64,000 nucleotides of DNA from assembly GCA_958496175.1 (NCBI GenBank), contig OY292274.1, positions 68,954,630-69,018,629 on the forward strand, given 5' to 3'. Under the pieces are notes generated by a model, which had not been told where the DNA came from, searched no databases, and saw only the letters and a list, made by a program, of their open reading frames with translations. A program made the translations under genes and the position numbers. The stretch comes from Sisyra terminalis. Lineage: Eukaryota; Arthropoda; Insecta; Neuroptera; Sisyridae. This document shows, piece after piece, positions 21,761 to 35,300 of the stretch (positions are counted from its first letter, which is position 1; each line of letters starts with the position of its first letter).

Positions 21761-23735
21761 CACAGGATTTTTTTTTTGGTCATTCCCAACAATATTTTCG
21801 ATACAATTAAGAAAAAAAATATCATTTTTTTTTAATCAGTCTAATATTCAACATCAATCAATAGATATTCATGATCTTTACCACAATTTCTTCCTCTCCT
21901 CATTCTTATTATTTCCTTCTTCAGGTAAATCACCGTATAAAACATCCCTATACTGACGTTACTATATTATTAGCTCAAAAGTTACAATTATATACAACAA
22001 TGTACATATTATCGTGTCGATCGTGTTTCGATTTTCAAAGTGACCCCTTTATAATTTATAAATCGTGTTTACATGATACTTAATTTAAATTTCTTTTAAA
22101 ATTAATTGAACTTATAAAAAAAAAATTACGTACAATCTTATTACTCAATCTTTTATGAAAAATAATCTAAAACTTTTTCACATTGATTATACTCAGAAAT
22201 ATTTAAAAGAGATTGTTTTAGCTACATGGACTGGTGGAATTTAAAGCAATTTATGCTGAAATGTTGATAATAGGTTTAAAGAGGATAAAGAAGATGGACT
22301 TAAATATCAGGGGAGAATTGGGAAAAGATGCTATGTGAAATATTTTAAGTAGAAATTCAATCAAATTGTTCATAATTCGAACTGTAAAAGATCTATAATC
22401 TTATACATCATATCATAGAGATAATAATTTAAAGTAGGATTTAAAAATTTTGAAGAAAAATACATAGTTCCCATTGATTACCACAAAATTTTCCAACGTG
22501 TAAAAATAACTATATATGATAAACATGTTCCGAAAATAGATGAAGAATACCTTCTAGTTGAAATTTATTAAGTAATAAGCATTGATTGTTATTAAGTGCT
22601 GATAATAATTTCATCTTCAAGTTTATAGTACAGTCGTGGAAGTGAAATTTATAAGTAAAGTTCCCAAAAGAAGCCAATATTTGAATTAATTGATAGATTA
22701 GGATTCAAAAATGATTTCAATCCAAAAAAATCGTCAAAAAAATTATTTTTTCATTGTAACTTTTGAACCGTTCTAAATACAAAAAAAATACCTATTACTA
22801 AAATGAAAGATGAGGATATTTCCGACGAAAAAGGTTCTTTAATAATTTCCTCTATGTGCCATAATTAACGAGAAAATGGCTGTTGAAATATCATCATATG
22901 AAAAAACTTACATTTTCATAAATCGAGATACGTTATGGACCTGTGACTTAGGACCTGTGAAAAATATCAAAATCTTTTATGGAGATAAGTTATTGGAAAA
23001 AAAGTGCTCTACAAAAAATTTCCTATTAAATTTTCTCATAAAATTGATGGTTGCGTCAAAAAATTGAAAAAATATTAACATTTCTCTTTAGTTCAACTTT
23101 GAGCTCGAATAACTTATGAAGGAATAAATATATCAAAAACTTGTACGATACCTTTTTTGTAGATCGTTCAATTTTCTACAAGAATATACCTTGGTCATTC
23201 CAAAATATTGTCACCAACGTGAGCTATAAGTCTAATCTAAATAGTTGTACCAATTATTCTGGTTTTACTTATGGTTCCAATCTGAAGAAAGCTTAACTGA
23301 TTTGATAGAAACTTTGTAATCAAGTTCAACTAATAATTTATTTCTATAAACGTTTTTGATATTTTTCACAGGTTCTAAGTTATTTAATTAAAATAAAAAA
23401 ATAATTTTTATGGTAGAAATATAATAATTTAGGGAATTTTCAGTTTAATGCAAATAACTTAGAACCTGTGAAAAATATCAAAAATTTGTTTAGAGATAAG
23501 TTATAGGAAAAAAAGCGCTCTACAAAAAATGTCCAATAAAATTTTCTCATAAAATTGATGGTTGCGTCAGAAAATTGAAAAAATATTAAAATTTCTCTTT
23601 AGTTCAACTTTGAGCTCGAATAACTTTTGATGGAATTAATATATCAAAAACTTGTAAGAGACCATTTTTGTTGATTGTTCAATTTTCTACAAGAATATAT
23701 CTTGGTCATTCCAAAATATTGTCAAATCAATGTGT
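21745..23735. mobile_element. Scattered fragments of palindromic element A
   Basis: An A terminus lies at 21748-21845 (CTTAAACTTTCACAGGATTT to AATCAGTCTAATA). Arm pieces lie at 22935-23230 and 23335-23735, the latter including the arm-centre-arm order. Between them (21850-22740) is AT-rich sequence with no gene that I can support; the 70-codon frame at 21871-22083 has no features. Confidence 0.7.
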
Positions 23736-25334
23736 AATTGCAACGGGCTTCCCAATGCTTAGTGCATCAATTCCAGAGGACTATCGGAATTGTTTTTAAG
23801 AGCACTTTTTACATCTGATTTAAATATTTTGATAAATTTAATCAAATATAGGACAAGATTTTCAACACTGCGTTGAAATCTCCGGAAAAATCAGGCTAAC
23901 GTTTATCGGATTTGAACTTTTCAAACTGAAACACTTTTGATGTAACAAGTCAAATGTTTCAGATAAAATATTTAAATTTACGCCTCTATAGTTCAAATTA
24001 TTAGCGTTTTACATATTCAAAACTTATGAACGAACGACCTTTCAATAATTACAATCATTATACGCAACACTTGAAAATCTTTAGATCATTTTTTTGTCGC
24101 TTGCACTTTCCATTTGTGCATCTTTTTTTATGTTACATTTAAAATGCATTTGCAAATGAACTTGCAAATTTGAATACTTCAAATGTCACCCGCACACATT
24201 TGTCCACCCATTTCCTGTTTGAGATTTCTGCAAATATTTGCGCCAATAAAACGGCGAAGAATTCCGCCGCCGCCGATGCAAAAATTCCTTTCAAACTGTT
24301 GTGTTTATTAAAAGAAAGATTAAGTTGCAAATTGCCATTTTTTTTTCCAGTGATTTCCAACGCTTTTAATGTGGTTATTAATAATAATCAAATAGATGGG
24401 GAGGAGGAGGAAAGCAAAAGAGATTTTCGAGCGCACGAGCTCTAACTTATGACGTAATTATGCAAAATTACCTGTCCGTCGGTCGGTCGGTTTTGTTCTG
24501 GCAATGGTGTGCATCTTCTCCGATGTCATTACAAATAATAATTTCATTAAATATTGACGATAAAAATGTGCATAAAGCTTGGACTTAAGTGTGAACTTTG
24601 ACCGCTCGAATATGCACAATGATGCACTTCCGTCAATATTATCGTATTTGCATGGAAAAGATTGGTAATTGGAGCCAAATGCAGTGAGAAGTTGCCGGGA
24701 GATTCTATGCAGCAGTGTACGTGACGAATCGGTTTTGTTTAAAACTTTTTCCAACATTTGCATAATAAATTCGAGAAAAAAATCCGCGACTTATGGCATA
24801 ACATTCAATTTTTTCTTTGCTGGAAAATAAATCGATTAGATTAATAAACCAAGACGACAATTTTCTTCTGGTACATTTGCATTTTTATGCGGTCTTCTTC
24901 AGCCAACAAAAAATCGTGATTTATCTTATGTGATCTTTCCTGTGTATATATCTAGAAATGCACGTATAAGATTTGTTCCTGGTAATGAATTAGATTATGC
25001 AGTGATGGTGCAGGAAAAAAAAAACGTCTTAGACACGATTCGATCGATTTTCTTTTTCCTGAAAATGTCGTATTTGAGTTGTGTTGGTATATAGTTGCAC
25101 TCCTGTAGCGCCTTTGTATGGATCTGGTAAATGTTGCACTTCCGTTTTGGATCCGAACAAGTCATGTGAAAGTGCAATGAAATGCATATCGCAGCTCTTT
25201 GGGTTTCTGGTGCGTTTTTTTTTTTCGCCGCCCGCACGCTTTGTCAGGGTCACGACGCGGATGCAAATCTCGTGAAAAATTCGAATGATCCAAGATTCGA
25301 TGGATCATCAATGTCATGCCGTTGCAATCGTAAT
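23736..25334. other. Unique, less AT-biased stretch with no confirmed gene
   Basis: Several overlapping frames occur on both strands at 24139-24763 and 24995-25407, which is typical of GC-richer non-coding DNA rather than of one gene. The region is not repeated in the window. A cis-regulatory block or untranslated exon is possible, for example around the TCGGTCGGTCGG tract near 24479. Confidence 0.35.
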
Positions 25335-28300
25335 GAGACGATCGAAAAGTCCGGAAGGGCTTGAGAATATACGAATGGTAAATCCACTTTGGGCTGAATT
25401 TTTCCACAGAATGTAAATTCCTTTAAATTGTCATCCGAAAAAGTTTTAATCTTTAACTCTCCTCCGTTTATTTTATAAGAAAAGTAGTAATTTTTATTAT
25501 TCGCATTCAGAGCTTTTAGTTGAACATAAAAGCTCTTTTAAATAATCAATTTTACAACAATTCTAAGGCCAGAATAGGTTTTTTTCCAAAGTACAAGTTC
25601 TCCTAAATTATATCAATGTTTAAACCTTCTTCACATTTAGTGAAACTCAATAAATCATAAATCACACCAAAATCTTAAATTCCTCTACTATTACTAATTA
25701 CAAAAGAAATTAACATTCTCATAATAGATCCTTATTTCTGAATCCAAAAATGAAAAGCTTACAAAGATCTGGAAGCCCATTATTGTCTAAAAGCTATTCC
25801 AAAATATGAATTTATTACTCTAATAAGCCTCGACATTTCAAGGACCATTCTTATATTCTGTTAAACTTCAAAGCTTTGGAGAGCTTTTTCAATCAATTCG
25901 ACAAATATTAATTCTTATATTCGTAGATCTTTCGTACATTAAAGACTTGAATCCAGCAAAAAGCAAATCATTTTCATCGTTTCGTTGATCATAGTCCAAG
26001 GAAATCTAAAATAAAAACATTCATAATTTTTGATACAAATCTAGTGCAATATTTGAGTTTACCATTGTAAGTTTTGAGAGCTTTTTCTTTTACCCAAAAG
26101 CCCATTGAAAAAACAAGTTTTTTAAAAAAAATCTTCACTATACGATCGAAAAGTCCGGAAGGGCTTGGGAATAGAAGAATGGTAAATCCACTTTGGGCTG
26201 GATTTTTCCACAAAATGTGATTCCCTTTAAATTTTCATCCGAAAAAACTTTAATCTTTAACTCTCCTCCGGTTATTTTATAAGAAAAGTAGTCATTTTTG
26301 TTATGAGCTTTTAGGGCTTGTTGTTTAACATAAAAGCTCTTTAAAATAATCAATTTTACAACAATTCTTAGGTCAGAATAGGTTTTTTTCCAAAGTACAA
26401 GTTCTCCTAAATTATATCAATGTTTAAACCTTCTTCCATATAATGAAACCCAATAGATCATAATTCACACCCAAATCCTAAATTCCTCTACTATTACTAA
26501 TTACAGAAGAAATTAACATTCTCACAATGGATCCTTACTTCTAAATCCAAAAATGGAAAGCTTATAAAGATTCGGAAGCCCATTATTGTCCAAAAGTTAT
26601 TCCAAAATATGAATTTATTACTCTAATAAGCCTCGACATTTCAAGGACCATTCTTATATTCTCTTAAAGTTCAGAGCTTTTGCGAGCTTTTTCAATCAAT
26701 TCTACAAAAATAAATTCTTATGTTCGTAGACCTTTCGTATATTAAAGACTTAAATCCAGCAAAAAACAAATCATCTTCTTCGTTTCGTTTATCATAATCC
26801 AAGGAAATCTAAAATAAGAACAATCATAATTTTCGATACAAATCTAGTGCAATATTTGAGTTTACCATTGTAAGTTTTGAGAGCTTTTTCTTTTACCAAA
26901 AAGCCCATTGAAAAAACAAGTTTTTTTAAAAAAAATCTTCACTACACGATCGAAAAGTCCGGAAGGGCTTGGAAATAGAAGAATGGTATATCCACTTTGA
27001 GCTGAATTTTTCCACAGAATGTAAATTCCTTTAAATTTTCATCCGAAAAAACTTTAATCTTTAACTCTCCTCCGGTTATTTTATAAGAAAAGTGGTCATT
27101 CTTGTTATTGGCTTTCAGAGCTTTTGGTTTGACATAAAAGCTCTTTTAAATAATCAATTTTATAACAATTCTTAGGTCAGAATAGGTTTTTTTCCAAAGC
27201 ACAAGTTCATCTTAATTATATCAATGTTTAAACCTTCTTCACATTTAAGGAAACCCAATAGATCATAAATCACACCAAAATCATAAATTCCTCTTCTATT
27301 TTTTCCACGTATTTGACTTCAAAGTAATAACAGAAGAAATTAACATTCTCACAATGGATCTTTATTTCTGAATCCAAAAATGGAAAGCTTACAAAGATCT
27401 GGACGCCGATTATTGTCCAAAAGCTATTCCAAAATATGAATTTATTACTCTAATAAGCCTCGACATTTCAAGGACTATTCATATATTCTGTTAAACTTCA
27501 AAGCTTTTGCGAGCTTTTTCAATCAATTCTACAAATATAAATTCTTATATTCGTAGACATTTCGTATATTAAAGACTTGATTCCAGTAAAAAACAAATCA
27601 TCTTCTTAGGTTCGTTGATCATAATCCAAGGAAATCTAAAATAAAAACAATCATAATTTTTATGCAAATCTAGTGCAATATTCGAGTTTACCATTGTAAG
27701 TTTTGAGAGCTTTTTCTTTTACCAAAAAGCCCATTGAAAAAACAAGTTTTTTAAAAAAAATCTTCACTACACGATCGAAAAGTCCGGAAGGACTTGGAAA
27801 TAGAAGAATGGTATATCCACTTTGAGCTGAATTTTTCCACAGAATATAAATTCCTTTAAATTTTCATCCGAAAAAACTTTAAATTTTAAGTCTCCTCCGG
27901 TTATTTTATAAGAAAAGTAGTCATTTTTGTTATTGGCTATCAGAGCTTTTTGTTTACCATAAAAGCTCTTTAAAATAACCAATTTTACAACAATTCTTAG
28001 GTCAGAATAGGTTCTTTTCCAAAGTACAAGTTCACCTAAATTATATCAATGTTTAAACCTTCTTCACATTTAATGAAACCCCAATAGATCATAACTCACA
28101 CCAAAATCCTAAATTCCTCTTCTATTTTTTCCACGTATTTGACTTCAAAGTAATAACAGAAGAAATTAACATTCTCACAATGGATCTTTATTTCTGAATC
28201 CAAAAATGGAAAGCTTACAAAGATCTGGACGCCGATTATTGTCCAAAAGCTATTCCAAAATATGAATTTATTACTCTAATAAGCCTCGACATTTCAAGGA

Positions 28301-28615
28301 CTATTCATATATTCTGTTAAACTTCAAAGCTTTTGCGAGCTTTTACAATCAATTCTACAAATATAAATTCTTATATTCGTAGACCTTTCGTATATTAAAG
28401 ACTTGATTCCAGTAAAAAACAAATCATCTTCTTAGTTTCGTTGATCATAATCCAAGGAAATCTAAAATAAAAACAATCATAATTTTTGATACAAATCTAC
28501 TACAATATTTATGTTTACCATTGTGAGTTTTCAAAGCTTTTTCTGTTATCCAAAAGCCCATTGAAAACGACAAATTCTTCGAAAAAAATCTTCACTTCCA
28601 AATCATTAATCCTTG
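25335..28615. repeat. Four tandem units of about 805-825 bp
   Basis: The marker CGATCGAAAAGTCCGGAAGG occurs at about 25339, 26143, 26948 and 27773. Each unit continues in the same order: CCACTTTG, TCATCCGAAAAA, TAACTCTCCTCCG, AAGCCTCGACATTTCAAGGA, and a closing GAGCTTTTTC block. Units 3 and 4 share a TTTTTTCCACGTATTTGACT insert absent from units 1 and 2, so they are the most recent pair. A minus-strand frame ending YKITGG..KVFSDENLK..CGKIQ is open for 71 codons in units 2 and 4. I recognise no family, and other parts of the units are riddled with stops. Confidence 0.9.
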
Positions 28616-29540
28616 TCACATCCAATTAAAATCACCACCTAATTTTTAATGGACCTTAAAAGGTTTTGTTCTTTTGACAATATCATATGATATTTCCGCT
28701 TTCAAACTCTGCTTTTGTCGAAGACTTATGGAACACATCATTTCAATTATTGCCCGTCTGATATTTCGTCATTGCAACGAAAAATGCAGAACTTAAATGT
28801 GATGCAATATGTTTTTAAACAATTATTTACATTCCTCGGAATCAAAGATACAAATTTTTTGGTTTCGCATCAACGAATTAAAGCGTAGGTATTATGTTCC
28901 ATGTGATTTGCTGTGGAATATTTGAAAATCGAATCGATCGATATGATAATTTCCAGTAATCAATTGAATACTTGAAGGAATCAATTTCTTGCTACTTTAA
29001 TGGTCGCCCATCCGCCTCACATTGTATCGACATCACACTTTCACTGCTCCACAGCCAAATCAGCGCTCTAATCCATTATCCGATCACAACAAGATCTTAT
29101 AAATCTTGAATTTATGTAATGAAAATTGTTCTTCTTCAATGACTTCATCAGTGCACATGTATTAATTTTCAAATCCACGGATATTGCACTTCTGCTCTTA
29201 CGTTTGATTAATCACGATCGTATGCCGGCGTAATTGCATCACATATTTGATATACCAAATGCATTTTAATAAAAGCTATATGATTTATATGAATTGGGAT
29301 TGTATGACGTAATTGTTTTGGCGCTAGTAATAAATTATGGGGAAAAAAGGATGCTTAGAAGCATGGTTCATGCGCCACGATGATTTTTTCATGTTTATAT
29401 CATGTCGATTTAAAATTGGCCAAGGTGTCGGATAAAATGTATGCGATTTTTTCGCCCGTTTATAACAACGTGATTTAGTATCACGAAGTTGACTAAAAGT
29501 TTGATGAGTTCTCTGTCGATTTAATTGGGATATCTGAAGT
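28616..29540. other. Unique intergenic sequence, no gene seen
   Basis: Balanced composition from about 28950 to 29300, with no supportable open frame or repeat. Possible regulatory DNA between the two tandem arrays. Confidence 0.4.
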
Positions 29541-30985
29541 ATATCCTAATCTGCAATAAACATGAGTTTAAATAACTATTAAATGACACCAATAAATACA
29601 AACCAAATTTTTAAAGACATTCCTTTGATCTTTTAGTTCCAAAACTTGTTCTATCAAAACTTCCACTCATAAAAGGTTCCGGAAAATCTTCCTGAACTAA
29701 AACCAAACGTATTTAATTACATTTTAAGGACTAAAATGATTCTAGATCGTGTAAACTCAATGAAATCGAATGATTTTTCATTGACGAACGTTTTTTTTTC
29801 ACTTTATGTTTCCCACAATCATATTGTGCAACGATAAATGTGAAAAGGAGGAACAAACCATTACAAATTATGGAGAGCACAATTTTAGGATCATTTTAAA
29901 GCAAATTATACAAAAATTAGTCAAAAAGTTAGGCCATACTTCTATACAATTATTGGCAATGTTTAACCATAAAATTTCGGTTCAAAAATTGCTTCATTTT
30001 GATTGAAATCAAATCAAATTAGAGTGTAATTCTGGATGACTTTGGATTCCTCATATTCTTTGATTTATCCAAGATTTTAAACCCAATTTTCTAGTACCTA
30101 TAAAATAATGATTGATAGAAATTTAGCATAAACATTAATAGTTAAGTTAACTTATTTTGTCCATTGTAAAGGTGACAATTTTTAAAAACCAAAAGTAGTC
30201 TTCCATTCTTAGGCTTCTAGAACCAATCAATTAATAGAGGATTTACCATTTTAAAGCCAATTTCTTGAAGAAATCTTAGCAAATTAGAGTTTAATTCTGG
30301 TAAATATGAGTTGAAATAACTATTAAATGACATCAATAAATTGATACAAATCAAATTTTTATGGGATGACATTCCTAAGATCTTATAGTTCCAAAACTTG
30401 TTCTATCAAAACTTTCACTCATAAAAGGTTGCGGAAAATCTTCCCGAACTAAAATCAAACGTATTTAATTCCATATTAAGGATTAAAATGATTCTAGATC
30501 GTGTAAACTCAATGAAATCGAATGATTTTTCATTGACGAACTTTTTTTTTACTTTATGTTTCCCACAATCATATTGTGCAACGATAAACGTTAAAAGGAG
30601 GAACAAACCATTACAAATTATGGAGAGCACAATTTTAGGTTCATTTTAAAGCAAATTGTACAAAAATTAGTCAAAAAGTTAGGCCATACTTCGATACAAT
30701 AATTGGCAATGTTTAACCATAAAATTTCGGTTCAAAAATTGCTTGATTTTGATTGAAATCAAATCAATCAAATCAAATTAGAGTGTAATTCTGGATGATT
30801 TTGGATTTCTCATATCCTTTGATTTATTCAAGATTTTAAACCCAATTTTCTGGTACCTAAAAATATAATGATTGATAAAAATTTAGTATAAACATTAATA
30901 GTTGAGTAAACTTATTTTGTCCATTGTAAAGGTGACAATTTTTAAAAACCAAAAGTAGTCTTCTATTCTTAGGAGGATTTACCGA
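29541..30985. repeat. Two tandem units of about 750 bp
   Basis: The block TGATTTTTCATTGACGAACG through AACCATTACAAATTATGGAG occurs at 29771 and 30521. Flanking sequence on both sides is also duplicated (29560-30240 against 30300-30980). A minus-strand frame at 30415-30630 starts with a hydrophobic, signal-like run (LFLLLTFIVAQ). It has no ATG at that place and is not open in the other copy. Confidence 0.85.
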
Positions 30986-32200
30986 CCAAAAACCATTGTT
31001 AAACTGCATTCGAAAGTCCTTAAAAAATGGTTTAATCTAAAAAGAATAAGAAATGAAATTAACTTTTACTATATACATCGGACCAACCTCATAAATATTT
31101 ATGATAAAATTATTAAAACCGTGACTGTTCTTTATCATAACAATGCTAAAACTTTCCTGTTTATAACCGACATATTATATCCTCTCCCATCCACCATTAG
31201 TGTTGTACTGTCATAGAAAGATTTTTAAAAAAAACTTTTAACAATAAAAATTCAAATAAACTTTCATTGTCGTGCCATTATCTATAACTCGTACATATAT
31301 GAAATCTATTGGTATTAGCAATTGTATGATAAAAATTTAAATTTTCGTAAATTTTTCCAATTAAAATAATTAAATGGTTCAACAATACTCGGCATTCGAA
31401 ATATTTGGATTCATTATTGTAACGTATCGTACTATTGAAAGTCGTGAGCATCTAATAAGTAATAATTTTATTCTTTGTTATGTAATTTACGGTTTTTTTT
31501 TTCTTCAAATCCACCGCATAAACGCATTTAATTTGCGTAATTTGTCGTTACAATACCAGAAATTATAAATCTTATAAAACGAGGCAATTATTGTAATATT
31601 TGAGACTTGATTTTTTAACTTGAATCTTGCATTGATAAATTTTTGAAAAATTGCATTGAATAATTTATTGAGAAAATATCTTGGGACTTGTGTTTTGGGA
31701 AGTCAATGGTTTTGATATAAAAATGGAAAATTTCCCAATTAAAGGAATCAAATTAAATCGTTAATTCTTTATTTATTTGTTAGATATTAGAATATTTTTT
31801 AATTGGTCAACAGTCGTATAGTTTTTAAAATTTGTGCTTTAAAAACTAAATAAAGTGGTAATAGATATTTTGTAATGGGCAACAATTGGTTTATCTTTTT
31901 CAAAAATATAAACAATTTCCTAACTGTAATCGAAACAAATTGTCTTAATATCAGTTAATATATATTTTTTCTTCTTTTACGACAGGAATAAAGAGTAACT
32001 ATAAAGTAATAAAGCTTTAAAATTTAAATTTTTTTAGCTTTTTTAGTAATTGTCAGGATAGGCCGGATAGGCTAACAGGATTTGATTGAATAAGGTTTGA
32101 TGGTTGGCTAACGTAGCTAGTTCATGCATTGGCCGCCAGAGTAATCGATATGTCAACCACAAGAAGTGTCAAAAATTGAAGTAATGAATGATTTAAACGT
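30986..32200. other. AT-rich sequence upstream of the sorting nexin gene
   Basis: No gene or window-wide repeat is evident. A 64-codon frame at 31374-31568 has no supporting features. The promoter of the downstream gene should lie toward the right end, but I see no diagnostic core promoter motif. Confidence 0.4.
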
Positions 32201-32268
32201 TTTTCTCTGACCCTAACGAAATATTCTCCACTTTAGCAATGCATCTGCATAAAATAGTTCAATGACAA
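32200..32268 (+). other. Probable 5' untranslated exon end of the snz-like gene
   Basis: A GTAAGA donor follows ATGACAA at 32268/32269. A TTGATTTCAG acceptor ends at 32375, one base before the ATG at 32377. This suggests a 107-bp intron in the 5' untranslated region. The start of this exon is not determined. Confidence 0.4.
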
Positions 32269-32376
32269 GTAAGAAATATAATTTTTACAATAAAAATTAT
32301 ATATAGTAACAAGGTACATTGTCCAAATTCAAATTGTTGCACCCAATATGTTTCAAGAATTTTCATTGATTTCAGG

Positions 32377-35300
32377 ATGACTAATTTGATTTACGTTGGT
32401 GGATTGATAGCGGTTGGATTGGGAGTTGTTTTTTGCACGCCTGGATTGTTTCGAATAATTTTATGGGCGAATTTAACGGTCGCTACCATTGTTTTTGGGG
32501 TGTCAACTGCATTGTGGGTGCATATAAGGCTCAGTTCTCGCCACTGCACCGGTGGAGGGATCGAGAAAGTGCAACGCACTTTGAGTGATTTCCGAAGTAA
32601 AATTATGGTAAAGATTTGTACGGGAACATTGTGGGGATTTATGGGGAAATTGGATACCTAAAGGGGATATTTTTGGGGAAAACTTTTTATCAAGGGGCTT
32701 AACTGATAGAGAAATATTGAAGTTTATTTATGTAAGCTTTTTGTTGGTAGAATGAACCTGAAAACGAAAAAACTCCAAGACATAATTTGCATCATTATCC
32801 TGTCGTTTTTGGACGAACCGTTGATAGTTTGGTGCAACAACTTTTGGACTTGTGTCTACGAGATTTCGTCTATTTTTGGCTGAAAGATTATGCATTTCAA
32901 GCCGACCGACTTACGGAAACTATTAAGTATGTTTACCTTTTAAAAAAATTCAAAAGATTTATATTTTTTTTCGTCTTTAACTTACAGGGAAGATCTATGG
33001 GGTGGAATTCAAAATGTGCACGATCGAGTAAATCGTATCGATTACTCGAAAATAATTGCCGTCGATATGATCACCAAAATCACGAATCATTTTGAAAAAA
33101 TACGAGTCGCCCAAACATTAGTGTAAATATCTGAGATTTTTTTTTTTATTGTAATAATTGAATTTTTGTTGACAATTATAGTTTCGACACAAATCGACCG
33201 CCAATGTTCACGCTGTCGCCGCATTTGATGTCGGTCGACAAAGAAATGGAATTTCTGCGAAAAGTTAGCGAAATGTTAATTATGTTTTTATTACCACGCG
33301 GTTATTCACTCTCGCCTGCCAAACATTTACTGAGAGAAATTATTACATGTAAAGGTAATTAAATGAAGATATCCTTTTTTTTCATTGTAAAATTTTCAAT
33401 GTTTTATTTCGTAGTTCTTCTACCGACCATTAATTGTATAACCGAACCTGATTATATTAATCAAAAAATTGTCAATTATATTGAGGCCCAACAAGCCACG
33501 GCAGCCATGCATAAGCGTAGCTACGAGTTGATCAATAGTTTCGAGGATTATTTGCGCCACATTCAAGAGTCCAAGGATATTGAGGCCTTGAAAAGTTTAC
33601 GGTAAATAATACAGAGGGACTTGAGTAAAAAAAAATGATTATATTTTATTGTACAGATATCGTTTGATGACTGAAATTATGAAGGCAACAACGATACAAA
33701 ATTTAAAACGTGCCAAAGGCGTTGATCCCGATATGAACAGCAAAAATCCCAATATGCCAAGTGGCGTTGCTAAAGCTGATTTGATTGCTGCAAAAAAATT
33801 AAAACGCTACATCAGTCAACTTTCGTACGCCAAAGTCCAGTGCGAAAAACGTTTATTGTTTCTCGGCTGGAATGGAGGATTTTCCGTTTTGGATGACTTA
33901 CATAGAGTAAAACACGTGTTAGTTTATAGTTAACTAAATGATTAATTTGTCTGTTTTTTCGTAGAAAATGCCATTGGCAGTGATTTTAGATCATATAATC
34001 GGACGGAAGTATTTAGGTTTATTTTTGGAAACGGTAGCTAGTCAAGGCTTGGTCGGTTATTGGTCGGCTGTGGAAGAATTGCGGATATCTCATCGCAGTA
34101 GTTGGCACCAGTTGGGTGCTGAAATCTTTTACACATATATTCGATCGCCCACTGCTGAAATAAAAGTGAACAAAAGCACGCGAAAGCGTATCGAAGCATT
34201 TCTTTTGGGCGACAAAGGACCCGAGGTGTTTTACGAGGTGCAACAAATCGTGTTGCAAACTTTAGAGCAAAAATACTACCAACCATTCGTGCTGAGTCCT
34301 TTTTATCAACAAATGATCGAAGCTATGAGTTCGGATGATTCCAATACGGATCAAGATTTAAATATTGTCATTGACGACCGACAAATGTCGGGCGATTCGA
34401 ATAGCAGCACCGACACGAATAGTTCGGTGCACGTGGGCGATCATTCCAACTATGCCAAACGTAAATTGAATCAATTGCAGGAGAAATTGAACAATAAAAC
34501 GCAAGCGTTGCAGGCGTTACGTTCGTCGCTGAAACCTGAGTCGAAAATTTTGACGATTCTCGAACGGGAAGTGGAGTGGTTACAAGGCGAACGGCGGCAA
34601 TTGGAGGCGCACATTTCACGCACGGAAATGTGGGGTGAACATTTGGGAAAGTGGAGAGCCGTGGTACAAAGTGCTGAGGTATACTGTTTTGAGATATACT
34701 TTTGGGATCAAGTCCCTTTTATGTTGGGTCATATTTGGTAGGGTTGCATTTTTTAACTCGCTATCATACTAGAACTGAATTAAGTTGCCCAGATATTGAC
34801 TGACCTAAAAGAGATTTGAGCTATTTTTTTTTAAATAACTAGCTAAACTTGGTAGACGTTGTCCTGTCAGCCAATAGTTGTAAATAGATAAATTGAATTT
34901 AGGGAAAAAAAGAATTATTAGAATCACCTACCTTATCAACCGGCAGAATCCCTCGTTGTACCAATTATAACTCACCTTCAATATATACATTTAACAATTA
35001 CGTTTTGAGAAAATTTGCCCTACCTCTACAAAATCACTATACGATCATCAACACTGAAGTTTTGACAATTAACGGCTATTGTATTGACCGTGGAAAAAGC
35101 CGTTTTTTTGCGATCTCCAGTATATTACTAACGTAAAAAAAAGATAAAAGCGGATTGTATATTGTGACAAAATTTGAGCTAAATCGATACAAAACTTTTT
35201 GAAATCTACACAAAACTCTATATAAGTAGACTAGCTGATTCCCGCAACTTCGTCTGCGTCTGCGAAAATTTTAATTTTTCTTATTTCTTTTAAGAAAAAC

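Noticed and set aside
24139..25407. Several overlapping frames on both strands
   Set aside because: Many frames are open in the same place, which reflects local base composition rather than one gene.
25335..28615. CRISPR-like or satellite array
   Set aside because: The units are about 0.8 kb, without spacers, and the sequence is eukaryotic. It is a segmental tandem repeat.
30415..30630. Minus-strand frame with a signal-peptide-like start
   Set aside because: Its first codon is GTG, it is not open in the tandem copy, and no upstream exon could be found.
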